8,358 nt of DNA from Actinomycetota bacterium (GCA_005883365.1 VAXA01000188.1:1-8358), one strand, 5' to 3'. Positions 1 through 6,495 are shown, numbered from the stretch's first letter. Notes: a model not told the origin generated them from the letters alone. Numbers and translations: made by a program.

Positions 1-672
1 CAGAGCGTCGGGCAGACCCTCGTCTTCGCCGAGCACGACGCCCTCGATCACGCCCCGGCGCACGCCGGCGACGCCCGGGACGGAGGCGCCGGCAAGCCAC
101 GCGTGCAGCCGGTCGCCGATGCCGGCGAGCCCGCCGCGCCGTCCGACGACGCGCCAGTCCTGCGCACGCAGCACTGCGTGGATCCCATGCCGACGGAGCC
201 AGGCGCGCTCGTCGAAGCCGTGCGAGGGGCCGCGCGGGGCCCGGAGCACCCCGATCAGCGCAAGGCGGACTCCCTGCGGCGGTGCGCGGCCGAGCGGCAG
301 CTCGAGCAGCACCGGCTCGCGCGGGCGTAGATCGCGCCAGCGCAGCACCACAGCCCGCATGCGGAGCTCGAACGAGCCGCGACGCGCCGGCTCCTCGATC
401 TCGACCACGGCGCGCTCCGCGGTGCCGATGAGCGGGGCCAGCACACTGTGGTCGATCGCAGCGAGGCGGACGCTACCGATCCCCCAGCCGGCCACCGCCA
501 GGCCGAGCCCAGCGAGCGCGAGCGTGGCCTGAGGCGAGGTCGCTCCGGCGGCGAGGGCGAGGGATGCCGCGGCGACAAGCGCTGCGGGCACGAGCCCGAT
601 CCGCGCGACCGTCGCGCCGGAGAGGCCGACGCAGAGTGCACAGCCGAGCGCGTACGGCGTGCGGAAGGTCAT
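1..672 (-). CDS. comEC: ComEC/Rec2 competence channel protein, N-terminal part (cut by window edge)
   Basis: This is the inner-membrane channel that carries single-stranded DNA into the cytoplasm in natural transformation. Reading from the ATG at 672 gives 224 residues with no stop before the window edge. A hydrophobic N-terminus (about residues 7-65, two or three membrane helices) is followed by a DUF4131-like soluble region at about 70-180. That region contains FDERAWLRRHGIHAVL at 153-168, close to the usual ComEC pattern, and the visible part ends in GVVLGEDEGLPDAL (211-224), also typical of the family. The polytopic Competence domain and any metallo-beta-lactamase-like domain would lie beyond the left edge. 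The start overlaps the comEA stop as ATGA, so the two are translationally coupled. The whole strand opposite is covered by spurious reading frames. Identity is strong from the motifs plus the comEA neighbour; whether the full gene is intact cannot be seen. Confidence 0.92.
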   Translation of the reverse strand, partial: MTFRTPYALGCALCVGLSGATVARIGLVPAALVAAASLALAAGATSPQATLALAGLGLAVAGWGIGSVRLAAIDHSVLAPLIGTAERAVVEIEEPARRGSFELRMRAVVLRWRDLRPREPVLLELPLGRAPPQGVRLALIGVLRAPRGPSHGFDERAWLRRHGIHAVLRAQDWRVVGRRGGLAGIGDRLHAWLAGASVPGVAGVRRGVIEGVVLGEDEGLPDAL

Positions 673-1199
673 GGGATCACGAGCCCCTTCAGCTGCGCAA
701 GCCTTCCCTCCCCGATGCCGGGCACGCCTTCCAGCTCCGCGACCGAGTGGAATGCGCCGTGTGCCTGTCTGTAGTCGATGATCTTCTGCGCCGTCACGGG
801 CCCGATCCCGGGCAGCGAGTCGAGCTGCTCGAGTGTCGCCGTGTTGAGGTCGAGCGGCGCGGACGGCGAGGAGCCGGCGGCTGGAGGGCTCGCCGCGGCG
901 GCCACACCACCCGCGCCGCGTCCCGGGACGACGATCTGCTCGCCGTCGGCGACCGGCGCCGCGAGGTTTACCGCGGCGAGCTGCGCCTTGGCGGTTGGGC
1001 CACCCGCAGCAGCGATCGCATCGTTGATGCGCGAGCCGGCACGCAGGTTGTAAAGGCCCGGCCGCCGGACAGCACCCGCGACGTCGACGACGAGCAGCTT
1101 CGCAGCCGCGGGCCTCGCTGGAGCCGAAGCCCGCAACGGCGTCACGACGGGCGCCGCGGCCCCGCCGCCGAGGTGCCGGACCACCAGGACGAGCAGCAC
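669..1199 (-). CDS. comEA: ComEA competence DNA receptor (SLBB + helix-hairpin-helix)
   Basis: This is a membrane-anchored double-stranded DNA receptor for transformation that hands DNA to ComEC. From the GTG at 1199 it is 176 residues. It has a short hydrophobic N-terminus, a SLBB domain at about 34-93 (LLVVDVAGAVRRPGLYNL, DGEQIVVPG), an Ala/Pro/Ser/Gly-rich linker at 94-115, and a ComEA-type helix-hairpin-helix domain at 116-176. That domain has two hairpins, LPGIGPVTAQKI (129-140) and VPGIGEGRLAQL (159-170), preceded by DLNTAT. These are the family hallmarks. The start is uncertain. The GTG leaves only about seven hydrophobic residues, whereas the frame stays open upstream and would add AVAVAV to the membrane segment, but no ATG, GTG or TTG occurs there. 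A purine run GAGGGG (1219-1214) lies 14 nt upstream of the GTG, too far for an ideal ribosome site. The end overlaps comEC by 4 nt. Confidence 0.94.
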   Translation of the reverse strand: MLLVLVVRHLGGGAAAPVVTPLRASAPARPAAAKLLVVDVAGAVRRPGLYNLRAGSRINDAIAAAGGPTAKAQLAAVNLAAPVADGEQIVVPGRGAGGVAAAASPPAAGSSPSAPLDLNTATLEQLDSLPGIGPVTAQKIIDYRQAHGAFHSVAELEGVPGIGEGRLAQLKGLVIP

Positions 1200-1228
1200 G
1201 GCGACCGCGACGGCCCCTCGCGGCTCCG

Positions 1229-1234
1229 TAAACT
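1229..1234 (+). promoter_or_regulatory. Candidate -10 hexamer TAAACT for the 1241 gene
   Basis: TAAACT fits the actinobacterial -10 pattern TAnnnT and ends exactly 6 nt before the GTG at 1241, the geometry expected if transcription starts at the GTG itself (leaderless mRNA). No Shine-Dalgarno sequence is visible between the hexamer and the GTG. I see no convincing -35 element. This is inferred from position and pattern only. The 41 bp between this GTG and the comEA GTG must hold the starts of both divergent genes. Confidence 0.45.
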
Positions 1235-1240
1235 CGCCCC

Positions 1241-1891
1241 GTGGCCGACTGGGTGACGATCTCAGCGCTTTCGACCGCCGGCGGCACGCTCGCGCTCGCG
1301 GGTGTCACGCTGGCCTCCGTCCGCTCGGCCAACCGCGCGGCACGGGTCGCCGAGCAATCGCTTCTCGCCGGGCAGCGCCCGCTGCTCGTCCCTTCGCGGA
1401 CCGAGGACCCCGCCATCAAGGTCGGCTTCCAGGACGACGTGTGGTTCTACGTTCCCGGCGGCCAGGGGACCGCAAGCGCGACGGACGCGGCCGTCTACTT
1501 CGTCATCTCCGTGCGCAACGTAGGCACCGGGATCGCCGTTCTCCACGGCTGGCACCTCTTTCCGGAGATCCAGCTCGGCGCCGACATGCTCCCGACTCCG
1601 CTGGCTGACTTCACGATGCTCACCCGCGACCTCTACGTCGCCCCCGATGACGTCGGCTTCTGGCAGGGCTCGTTCCGCGATCCGGGGAGCGACGGCTACC
1701 GCGCCGCACGCCGCGCGGTCGAGGAGCCGCAGCGGATGAGCATCGACATCCTGTACGGCGACTTCGAGGGCGGCCAGCGCGTAATCAGCCGCTTTCTGCT
1801 CGCCCCGCGCGAGACCGACGAGGGCCTGCGCTGGTACGCCGGCGTGGGCCGCCACTGGAATGTCGACCGCCCCGATCCGCGCGGGCGCTAG
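1241..1891 (+). CDS. Unrecognised single-pass membrane protein, 216 aa
   Basis: I cannot assign a function or a named domain. The protein begins MADWVTISALSTAGG. One membrane helix spans about residues 5-27, followed by a basic and alanine-rich stretch (28-38) and then SLLAGQRPLLVPSR (40-53). The remainder (about 54-216) looks like a soluble, beta-rich domain with VRNVGTG at 91-97 and many aromatic residues, but no catalytic motif I can see. The layout (short anchor, then RPLLVPSR, then an RN-GxG beta strand) resembles unnamed actinobacterial membrane proteins; this is recollection, not a search result. GTG 1241 is chosen because it begins the hydrophobic segment cleanly and has a well placed -10 hexamer. 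It sits on the opposite strand between comEA and leuS. Its TAG stop shares the tetranucleotide CTAG with the leuS stop, so there is no room for a terminator between them. Base composition is like its neighbours, so nothing marks it as recently acquired. Confidence 0.82.
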   Translation: MADWVTISALSTAGGTLALAGVTLASVRSANRAARVAEQSLLAGQRPLLVPSRTEDPAIKVGFQDDVWFYVPGGQGTASATDAAVYFVISVRNVGTGIAVLHGWHLFPEIQLGADMLPTPLADFTMLTRDLYVAPDDVGFWQGSFRDPGSDGYRAARRAVEEPQRMSIDILYGDFEGGQRVISRFLLAPRETDEGLRWYAGVGRHWNVDRPDPRGR

Positions 1892-4254
1892 ATAACGAAA
1901 TTGACGAGCTTCTTGGGGACGACGATCGTCTTGCGGGGCTCGCCGCCGTCCAGGTAGCTCCGCACGCGCGCGCTGGCGCGGGCCCGGGCGACGAGCTCGT
2001 CCTCGCTCAGGCCCGCGTCCACCTCGAACCGGTCGCGCACCTTGCCGTTCACCTGGACGACGAGCTCGAACGTCTCGCGCACGAGCTGCGACTCGTCGGC
2101 CTCCGGCCAGGGCGCTTCCCACAGCCGCTCGTGCCCCAGGATGGTCCACAGCTCCTCGGCGACGTGCGGCGCATACGGCTGGATCAGCGAGACGGCCGTC
2201 TCGGCCGCGAAGCGCGCGTCCGGCGCGTCCGCCGCGCCGCCCAGCTCGTTCACCAGCTCCATCACGGCCGAGATCGGCGTGTGGAACTGGAAGCGGCGCA
2301 GCACGTCGTCCGTGACTCGCGCAATCGTCTCGTTTGCCTTCCGCGCCAGAGCGCCCTCGGTCACGCCGTCGGAAGGAGCCCCCTCGGCGACCTCGTGCAC
2401 GACGCGCCAGAGCCGGCGCAGGAAGCGGACGATTCCCTCGACGCCGTCGGGCGTCCACTCCATGTCCTGATCGGCCGGCCCCATGAAGAGAATGTAGAGC
2501 CGCACTGCATCGGCGCCGTAGCGGTCGACCATCTCGTCCGGTCCCTCGACGTTGCCCCTCGTCTTCGACATCTTCGAGCCGCCGAGCGTGACCCAGCCCT
2601 GGTGGAAGACGCGCGCGAAAGGCTCGCGGAAACCGACCATCCCCCAGTCGTTCATCGCCTTGACGAAGAAGCGCGAGTAGAGAAGGTGACCCGTCGAGTG
2701 GTCGATGCCGCCGATGTACTGGGAAACCGGGAGCCAATAGTCGACGACGAAGCGGTCGAACGGCGCCTCGTTGTTGTGGGAGTCGATGTAGCGGAGGAAG
2801 TACCAGGACGAATCGACGAATGTGTCCATCGTGTCGGGATCCCGCCGGGCGGGGCCGCCGCACTGCGGACAATCGACGCTCATGTACTCCTCGTTGGCGG
2901 CGAGCGGCGGCTTGCCCTTCGGGGCATAGTCCTCGATGTCGGGCAGGATCACCGGCAGCTCGTCCTCCGGCACCGGCACGACGCCGCACCGTTCGCAGTG
3001 GATGAACGGGATCGGGCAGCCCCAGTAGCGCTGCCGCGAGACGCTCCAGTCGCGCAGGCGGTAGTTGACCGTCGCCTTGCCGCGTCCCTCCGCCTCGAGG
3101 GCTTCGACGATCGCACGTGCGCCCTCGTCCGCGGGCAGGCCGTCGAAGCGTTCCGAGTTGACGAGCTTGCCGTCCTCGTCGATCACGATCTTCGTCGGCA
3201 GGACGAACGCCTCGGCAAACTCTCCGTCGCGCTCGTCGTGGGCGGGGACGGCCATGATCGCCCCGGTGCCGTAGTCCATGAGGACGTAGTCGGCCACCCA
3301 GATCGGCAACCGCTCGCCGTTGATCGGGTTGATCGCGTGCAGTCCGGTGAAGACGCCCGTCTTGGTCGTCTCGGCGGCGCGCTCCTCGATCGGACGCGCT
3401 CCGGCGTGCCGCGCGTACTCCTTCGCCTCTTCGCTCGCATGCGACTCGACGTACGAATGCTCGGGGGCGAGGACGAAGAACGTCGCCCCGAACAGCGTGT
3501 CGGGCCGCGTCGTGAAGACCGCGATGTCGTCCCCGGTCTCCTCGACACGGAAGAGGACCTCGGCGCCTTCGGAGCGGCCGATCCAATTGCGCTGGATCGC
3601 CTTCGTCCGGTCCGGCCAAACTGCGTCCTCGTACTCGAGCAGCTCGTCGGCATAGGCGGTCGTCCGGAAGTACCACTGCGTCATGTTCCGCAGCTCGACC
3701 TCCGCGCCGCAGCGCTCGCAGCGGCCGTCGACGACGTACTCGTTGGCGATCACCGTCTGGTCGTTGGGGCACCAGTTGACCGGCCCCTCCTTGCGGTAGC
3801 CGAGGTCGTGCGCGACGAACTGCTGGAAGAGCCACTGCGTCCAGCGGTAGAACGTCGGCTGGTGCGCGGCGACCTCGCGGTCCCAGTCGATCGCCCAGCC
3901 CAGCCGCTTCATCTGGGCGCGCATCGTCTCGATGTTCCGCTCGATCGTCTCGCGCGGATGGCGACCCTCGCGGATCGCGGCGTTCTCCGCCGGTAGTCCG
4001 AACGCGTCCCATCCCATCGGGCGTACGACGTGCCAGCCACTGCGCCGGCGCACGTGCGTCTGGACGTCGCCCATCGTGTAGTTGAGGACGTGGCCCATAT
4101 GCAGGCTCGGGCCTGATGGGTACGGCAGCATCTCGAGCTGGTACCAGTGGTTCTCGGGCGTCGGCTCGCCGGGCACCGGGTTCGGGACGTGGAACGCCCG
4201 CTCGTCCTCCCAGACGCGCTGCCACTTCTGCTCGATCTCGTGGGGCTCGTATCT
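1888..4254 (-). CDS. leuS: Leucyl-tRNA synthetase (start codon unresolved)
   Basis: This class I synthetase charges tRNA-Leu in the cytoplasm. Counting residues from the GTG at 4176: the HIGH motif is HMGH at 26-29 (positions 4090-4101); the CP1 editing domain has TTRPDT at 222-227 and GTGAIMAVPAHDERD at 303-317, including the editing aspartate region; zinc-type CERCG and CPQCG pairs are present; KMSKT is at 535-539 (2560-2574); and the C-terminal domain ends VVPKKLVNFVI. All parts for aminoacylation and editing are present. GTG 4176 is the first canonical start in frame and gives 762 aa, but it cannot be the true start. The frame upstream encodes RYEPHEIEQKWQRVWEDE and on to the V at 4176, the conserved LeuRS N-terminus. 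The interval given here begins at the Arg codon (4254); no ATG, GTG or TTG exists in frame at that place. See the leader ORF and hairpin just upstream. The stop TAG overlaps the stop of the convergent 1241 gene. Confidence 0.95.
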   Translation of the reverse strand, partial: RYEPHEIEQKWQRVWEDERAFHVPNPVPGEPTPENHWYQLEMLPYPSGPSLHMGHVLNYTMGDVQTHVRRRSGWHVVRPMGWDAFGLPAENAAIREGRHPRETIERNIETMRAQMKRLGWAIDWDREVAAHQPTFYRWTQWLFQQFVAHDLGYRKEGPVNWCPNDQTVIANEYVVDGRCERCGAEVELRNMTQWYFRTTAYADELLEYEDAVWPDRTKAIQRNWIGRSEGAEVLFRVEETGDDIAVFTTRPDTLFGATFFVLAPEHSYVESHASEEAKEYARHAGARPIEERAAETTKTGVFTGLHAINPINGERLPIWVADYVLMDYGTGAIMAVPAHDERDGEFAEAFVLPTKIVIDEDGKLVNSERFDGLPADEGARAIVEALEAEGRGKATVNYRLRDWSVSRQRYWGCPIPFIHCERCGVVPVPEDELPVILPDIEDYAPKGKPPLAANEEYMSVDCPQCGGPARRDPDTMDTFVDSSWYFLRYIDSHNNEAPFDRFVVDYWLPVSQYIGGIDHSTGHLLYSRFFVKAMNDWGMVGFREPFARVFHQGWVTLGGSKMSKTRGNVEGPDEMVDRYGADAVRLYILFMGPADQDMEWTPDGVEGIVRFLRRLWRVVHEVAEGAPSDGVTEGALARKANETIARVTDDVLRRFQFHTPISAVMELVNELGGAADAPDARFAAETAVSLIQPYAPHVAEELWTILGHERLWEAPWPEADESQLVRETFELVVQVNGKVRDRFEVDAGLSEDELVARARASARVRSYLDGGEPRKTIVVPKKLVNFVI

Positions 4255-4259
4255 CCCTG

Positions 4260-4293
4260 GGGAGGTCTGCGCGGCTCGCCGCGCGGGTCTCCC
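4260..4293 (-). promoter_or_regulatory. GC-rich hairpin in the leuS 5' leader
   Basis: The transcript strand can form a perfect 7-bp inverted repeat, GCGCGGC/GCCGCGC (positions 4269-4284), separated by only two bases, so the real loop must open a pair or two. It is surrounded by a second 5-bp stem, GGGAG (4293-4289) with CTCCC (4264-4260), across a symmetric 4x4 internal loop. The 8-mer TCTCCCTG (plus strand) occurs on both sides as a direct repeat, at 4252-4259 and 4288-4295. The second copy on the transcript gives AGGGAG (4258-4253), a possible ribosome-binding purine run beside the leuS reading frame. No T-run follows on either strand, so this is not a standard intrinsic terminator. The leader ORF stop is 4 nt upstream of the hairpin, so a ribosome paused there would be expected to disturb its 5' arm. 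The function is inferred. Confidence 0.55.
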
Positions 4294-4297
4294 TGAA

Positions 4298-4321
4298 CTA
4301 GGTAAGAAGCAGCTCCTGCAT
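4298..4321 (-). CDS. Possible leucine-rich leader peptide MQELLLT upstream of leuS
   Basis: ATG at 4321-4319 opens an 8-codon frame ending at TAG (4300-4298). It reads Met-Gln-Glu-Leu-Leu-Leu-Thr. The three Leu codons are CTG, CTT and CTT; CTT is less used than CTC or CTG in this GC-rich window. A -10-like hexamer lies 10 nt upstream of the ATG, which would give an RNA starting only a few bases before it, so the peptide would be nearly leaderless. A run of cognate codons ahead of a hairpin and a synthetase gene is the layout of amino-acid attenuation, which is known for several actinobacterial amino-acid operons. Alternatively, the ATG is the real leuS start. Skipping one base at the TAG leads into the leuS frame and gives a roughly 22-residue N-terminal extension. 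A 24-nt ORF can also arise by chance. Confidence 0.4.
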   Translation of the reverse strand: MQELLLT

Positions 4322-4330
4322 TGGGATCCC

Positions 4331-4336
4331 GATACT
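4331..4336 (+). promoter_or_regulatory. Candidate -10 hexamer GATACT for lysA
   Basis: GATACT matches TATACT at five of six positions and ends 6 nt before the lysA GTG at 4343, the same spacing as at 1241 and 6502. The only purine-rich sequence before the GTG (GCAGG at 4338-4342) abuts the start codon and is too close to act as a Shine-Dalgarno site. A leaderless lysA mRNA is therefore likely. The call is inferred. Confidence 0.42.
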
Positions 4337-4337
4337 A
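4332..4337 (-). promoter_or_regulatory. Candidate -10 hexamer TAGTAT for leuS and its leader
   Basis: TAGTAT on the minus strand fits TAnnnT and lies 10 nt upstream of the leader ATG at 4321. It overlaps the candidate lysA -10 on the other strand by five bases, so the two polymerases could not occupy the site together. No clear -35 element is visible at 16-18 bp spacing. Position and pattern are the only support. Confidence 0.4.
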
Positions 4338-4342
4338 GCAGG

Positions 4343-5566
4343 GTGCTCGAGCTCCTTCCCGAAACCGCGCGAATCGAGACCGGCGAGCTGACGCTGGGCG
4401 GTCTTCGCGCGAGCGAGCTGGCGAATCGGCACGGGACGCCGCTGCTCGTCTACTGCGAGCGGACGATCCGCGCGCAAGTGGACGCATATCGCGAGGCGGC
4501 GCCCGGTGCGCTCGTCGTCTACGGGACGAAGGCGTTCGCCAACGTCGCGCTGCTGCGCCTACTCGCGGAGGAGGGAGTCGGCGCAGACGTCTCGACGCTC
4601 GGCGAGCTTGCCTTCGCGCGCGCCGCGGGCATTCCGGGCGAGCGGATCGTGTTCCACGGCAACAACAAGTCGGAGGAGGAGCTGCTCGCGGCCGCCGAGG
4701 CGGGTGCGCTCGTCGTCCTCGATTCGCCCGGCGAGGCGGATGCGGCCGCGACGGCGGGAGTGCGGCGCGTGCTCATGCGGCTGACGCCGGGCGTCGAGGC
4801 CGTGACCCACCGCTCGATCCAGACGGCACACGAGGAGTCGAAGTTCGGGCTCGCTCCCGACGCCGCCGAGCTGGAGGTCGAGCGCGCGCGCGAGCTCGGA
4901 CTGGAGGTCGAGGGGTTGCACGTCCACGTCGGCTCGCAGCTCGGGCGAGTCGACGAGAGCCTTCTGGCACTCGAGCGGGCGCTCGCGTTCGCCGACCGGC
5001 TCCACTGGACCCCCCGCATCCTCGACCTCGGCGGCGGCCTCGGTGTCCGCCACAACCGTGAGGAGGAGCTGCCCTCGGTCGCGGAGTTCGTCGGCCCGCT
5101 CGTCGAACGGGCGCCGGAGGGCGTCTCGCTGATCCTCGAACCCGGGCGCTCGCTCGTCGGCCGCGCGGGCGTGACTCTCTACCGCATCGGCTCGGTCAAG
5201 GAATCCGGCGGCATCACGTACGCCGCGATCGACGGCGGCATGTCGGACAACCCCCGGCCGCAGCTCTACGGCGCCCGCTACGAGGCGCTGCTCGCGAACC
5301 GGGCCGGCGAGCTGCCGAGCGGCGTGTACCGCATCGCCGGCAAGCACTGCGAGTCGGGCGACGTCCTGATCGAGGCGGCGGAGCTGCCGGAGCCCCGGCG
5401 CGGCGACCTGCTCGCGGTGCCGGCGACAGGCGCCTACACGCTCGCGCTCGGCTCCACGTACAACGGCGTCCCGCGGCCGGCGGTCGTGCTCGTCGCGGAC
5501 GGCGAGACGCGGCTGATCCGCGCTCGGGAGACCGTGGACGATCTTCTACGCTTCGAGCGGTCATGA
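4343..5566 (+). CDS. lysA: Diaminopimelate decarboxylase
   Basis: This PLP enzyme carries out the last step of lysine synthesis, meso-diaminopimelate to lysine plus CO2, in the cytoplasm. From GTG 4343 it is 407 aa, normal for the family. An alanine-racemase-like PLP barrel carries the Schiff-base lysine in YGTKAF (Lys63), HGNNKS in the barrel, HVHVGSQ (193-199), the glycine loop LGGGLGVRH and EPGRS. The C-terminal beta domain has GKHCESGDVL, with the active-site CESGD at 336-340 contributed across the dimer, and the late YNGVPRPA motif. The frame stays open further upstream to an ATG at 4082, but that part lies on top of leuS and does not resemble LysA. GTG 4343 begins just before the conserved N-terminal region. 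The stop overlaps the next ATG as ATGA, so the EamA gene is coupled to it. In many actinobacteria lysA precedes hom/thrC/thrB; here it does not. Confidence 0.96.
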   Translation: MLELLPETARIETGELTLGGLRASELANRHGTPLLVYCERTIRAQVDAYREAAPGALVVYGTKAFANVALLRLLAEEGVGADVSTLGELAFARAAGIPGERIVFHGNNKSEEELLAAAEAGALVVLDSPGEADAAATAGVRRVLMRLTPGVEAVTHRSIQTAHEESKFGLAPDAAELEVERARELGLEVEGLHVHVGSQLGRVDESLLALERALAFADRLHWTPRILDLGGGLGVRHNREEELPSVAEFVGPLVERAPEGVSLILEPGRSLVGRAGVTLYRIGSVKESGGITYAAIDGGMSDNPRPQLYGARYEALLANRAGELPSGVYRIAGKHCESGDVLIEAAELPEPRRGDLLAVPATGAYTLALGSTYNGVPRPAVVLVADGETRLIRARETVDDLLRFERS

Positions 5567-6492
5567 GGCTCGCGCGGGTACCCGGCGTCGTTCTCGTCGC
5601 GGTCGCCGCGGCGATGTGGGGGACGGACCCGATCATCCGCAAGACGATGAGCGGAACGACGTCGGCAACCACGATCGTCTTCGGCGAGCACGTGATCCTC
5701 GCCGCCCTGACGCTGCCGTTCCTCCTCCCCGCGCTGCGCGCGGTCGTCCGAGCCGGGTGGAGCTACGTGGCAGCGGCCGTCGTGGTCGGCGCGGGCGCCT
5801 CGGCCGTCGCCACGATCCTCTTCACGGACGCGCTGATCGGGCATTCCGACTACATCACGCCCGTCGTGATCCAGAAGGTGCAACCGTTCGTCGCCGTCGG
5901 CGGTGCGGCGCTCCTGCTCGGCGAGCGGCCGCGGCCGCGGTTCGCGTGGTTCTTCCTCCCGGCCCTGGCCGGCTTCTGGCTGGTCAACCAGGCGCATCCG
6001 CTCGCCCCGTCGGCGAACGGCACGGTCGTGATCGCGGAAGCGACCGGCGCCGCCGTGCTCTGGGCGCTGGGAACGGTGCTCGGGCGCTACCTCTCCCGCA
6101 AGCTCGAGTTCCAGCACATCGTGACGCTGCGCTTCTTCTTCGGCCTGCTCGCGAGCGCGCTCGCGCTGCCGGTCATGGGCGCAAGCGCCTACTCGAACGG
6201 ACACGACAGCGTGCTCATCCTCTATCTCGCGCTCGTCACGGGTCTGTTCGCGCTCACGCTCTACTACTACGGGCTGCAGCGGACCCCCGCCGTCCTCTCG
6301 TCGCTCGCGGAGCTCACGTATCCGGCGGTCGCCGTGGTCGCGGGCATCTACGCGTACGACCAGCACCTCCGGTGGACGCAGTGGCTCGGCGTCGCCGCGA
6401 TTCTCGGGGCCGTGACGCTGCTGCCGGTACAGCGACGGCGCGTCGTCGCAGAGCCGCCGCCCGAGCTTCTGCCTGCACCCGCGGCGGGATAG
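5563..6492 (+). CDS. EamA/DMT-superfamily transporter, ten helices
   Basis: This is an inner-membrane transporter of the drug/metabolite family, many members of which export amino acids or other metabolites. The 309 residues hold about ten hydrophobic helices (roughly 7-26, 42-62, 67-88, 96-116, 124-141, 154-173, 183-205, 213-238, 243-261 and 267-287) arranged as two EamA repeats. The first repeat ends with the typical PVVIQKVQPFVAVGGAALLLGE. The second has the matching AELTYPAVAVVAGIY, although where the first repeat has GE this one has the less usual YD. A basic and proline-rich tail closes the protein. ATG 5563 overlaps the lysA TGA, so translation is coupled to lysA; a role in moving lysine or diaminopimelate is suggested by this context only. 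Substrate and direction are unknown. Confidence 0.9.
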   Translation: MRLARVPGVVLVAVAAAMWGTDPIIRKTMSGTTSATTIVFGEHVILAALTLPFLLPALRAVVRAGWSYVAAAVVVGAGASAVATILFTDALIGHSDYITPVVIQKVQPFVAVGGAALLLGERPRPRFAWFFLPALAGFWLVNQAHPLAPSANGTVVIAEATGAAVLWALGTVLGRYLSRKLEFQHIVTLRFFFGLLASALALPVMGASAYSNGHDSVLILYLALVTGLFALTLYYYGLQRTPAVLSSLAELTYPAVAVVAGIYAYDQHLRWTQWLGVAAILGAVTLLPVQRRRVVAEPPPELLPAPAAG

Positions 6493-6495
6493 CCT
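6490..6495 (+). promoter_or_regulatory. Candidate internal -10 hexamer TAGCCT for the acyl-CoA dehydrogenase genes
   Basis: TAGCCT fits TAnnnT, begins on the TAG stop codon of the EamA gene and ends 6 nt before GTG 6502. No Shine-Dalgarno sequence is seen close to the GTG. It could give a leaderless transcript for the dehydrogenase pair separate from the lysA message. The genes are only 9 nt apart, so read-through from lysA is also likely. Inferred. Confidence 0.38.

Noticed and set aside
564..1256. 230-codon plus-strand frame opposite comEA
   Set aside because: It is an arginine-rich shadow of comEA and comEC with no domain.
2131..3996. 621-codon open frame on the plus strand opposite leuS
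   Set aside because: It lies entirely antisense to a motif-complete LeuS, its translation is Arg/Val/Asp-rich with no recognisable domain, and long antisense frames are expected at this GC content.
1262..4225. 987-codon minus-strand frame overlapping leuS
   Set aside because: It is a shifted reading of leuS; its start merely mirrors the LeuS N-terminal region in another frame and it lacks all synthetase motifs.
4260..4293. Intrinsic terminator at the leuS/lysA hairpin
   Set aside because: No T-run follows the stem on either strand, and no gene ends there; both flanking genes start there.
4082..4342. N-terminal extension of lysA from ATG 4082
   Set aside because: This part is antisense to the conserved LeuS N-terminus and does not resemble diaminopimelate decarboxylase; GTG 4343 gives normal length and a well-placed -10.
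4255..4342. T-box riboswitch for leuS
   Set aside because: The 88-bp region is too short for a T-box and I find no T-box bulge sequence or specifier stem.
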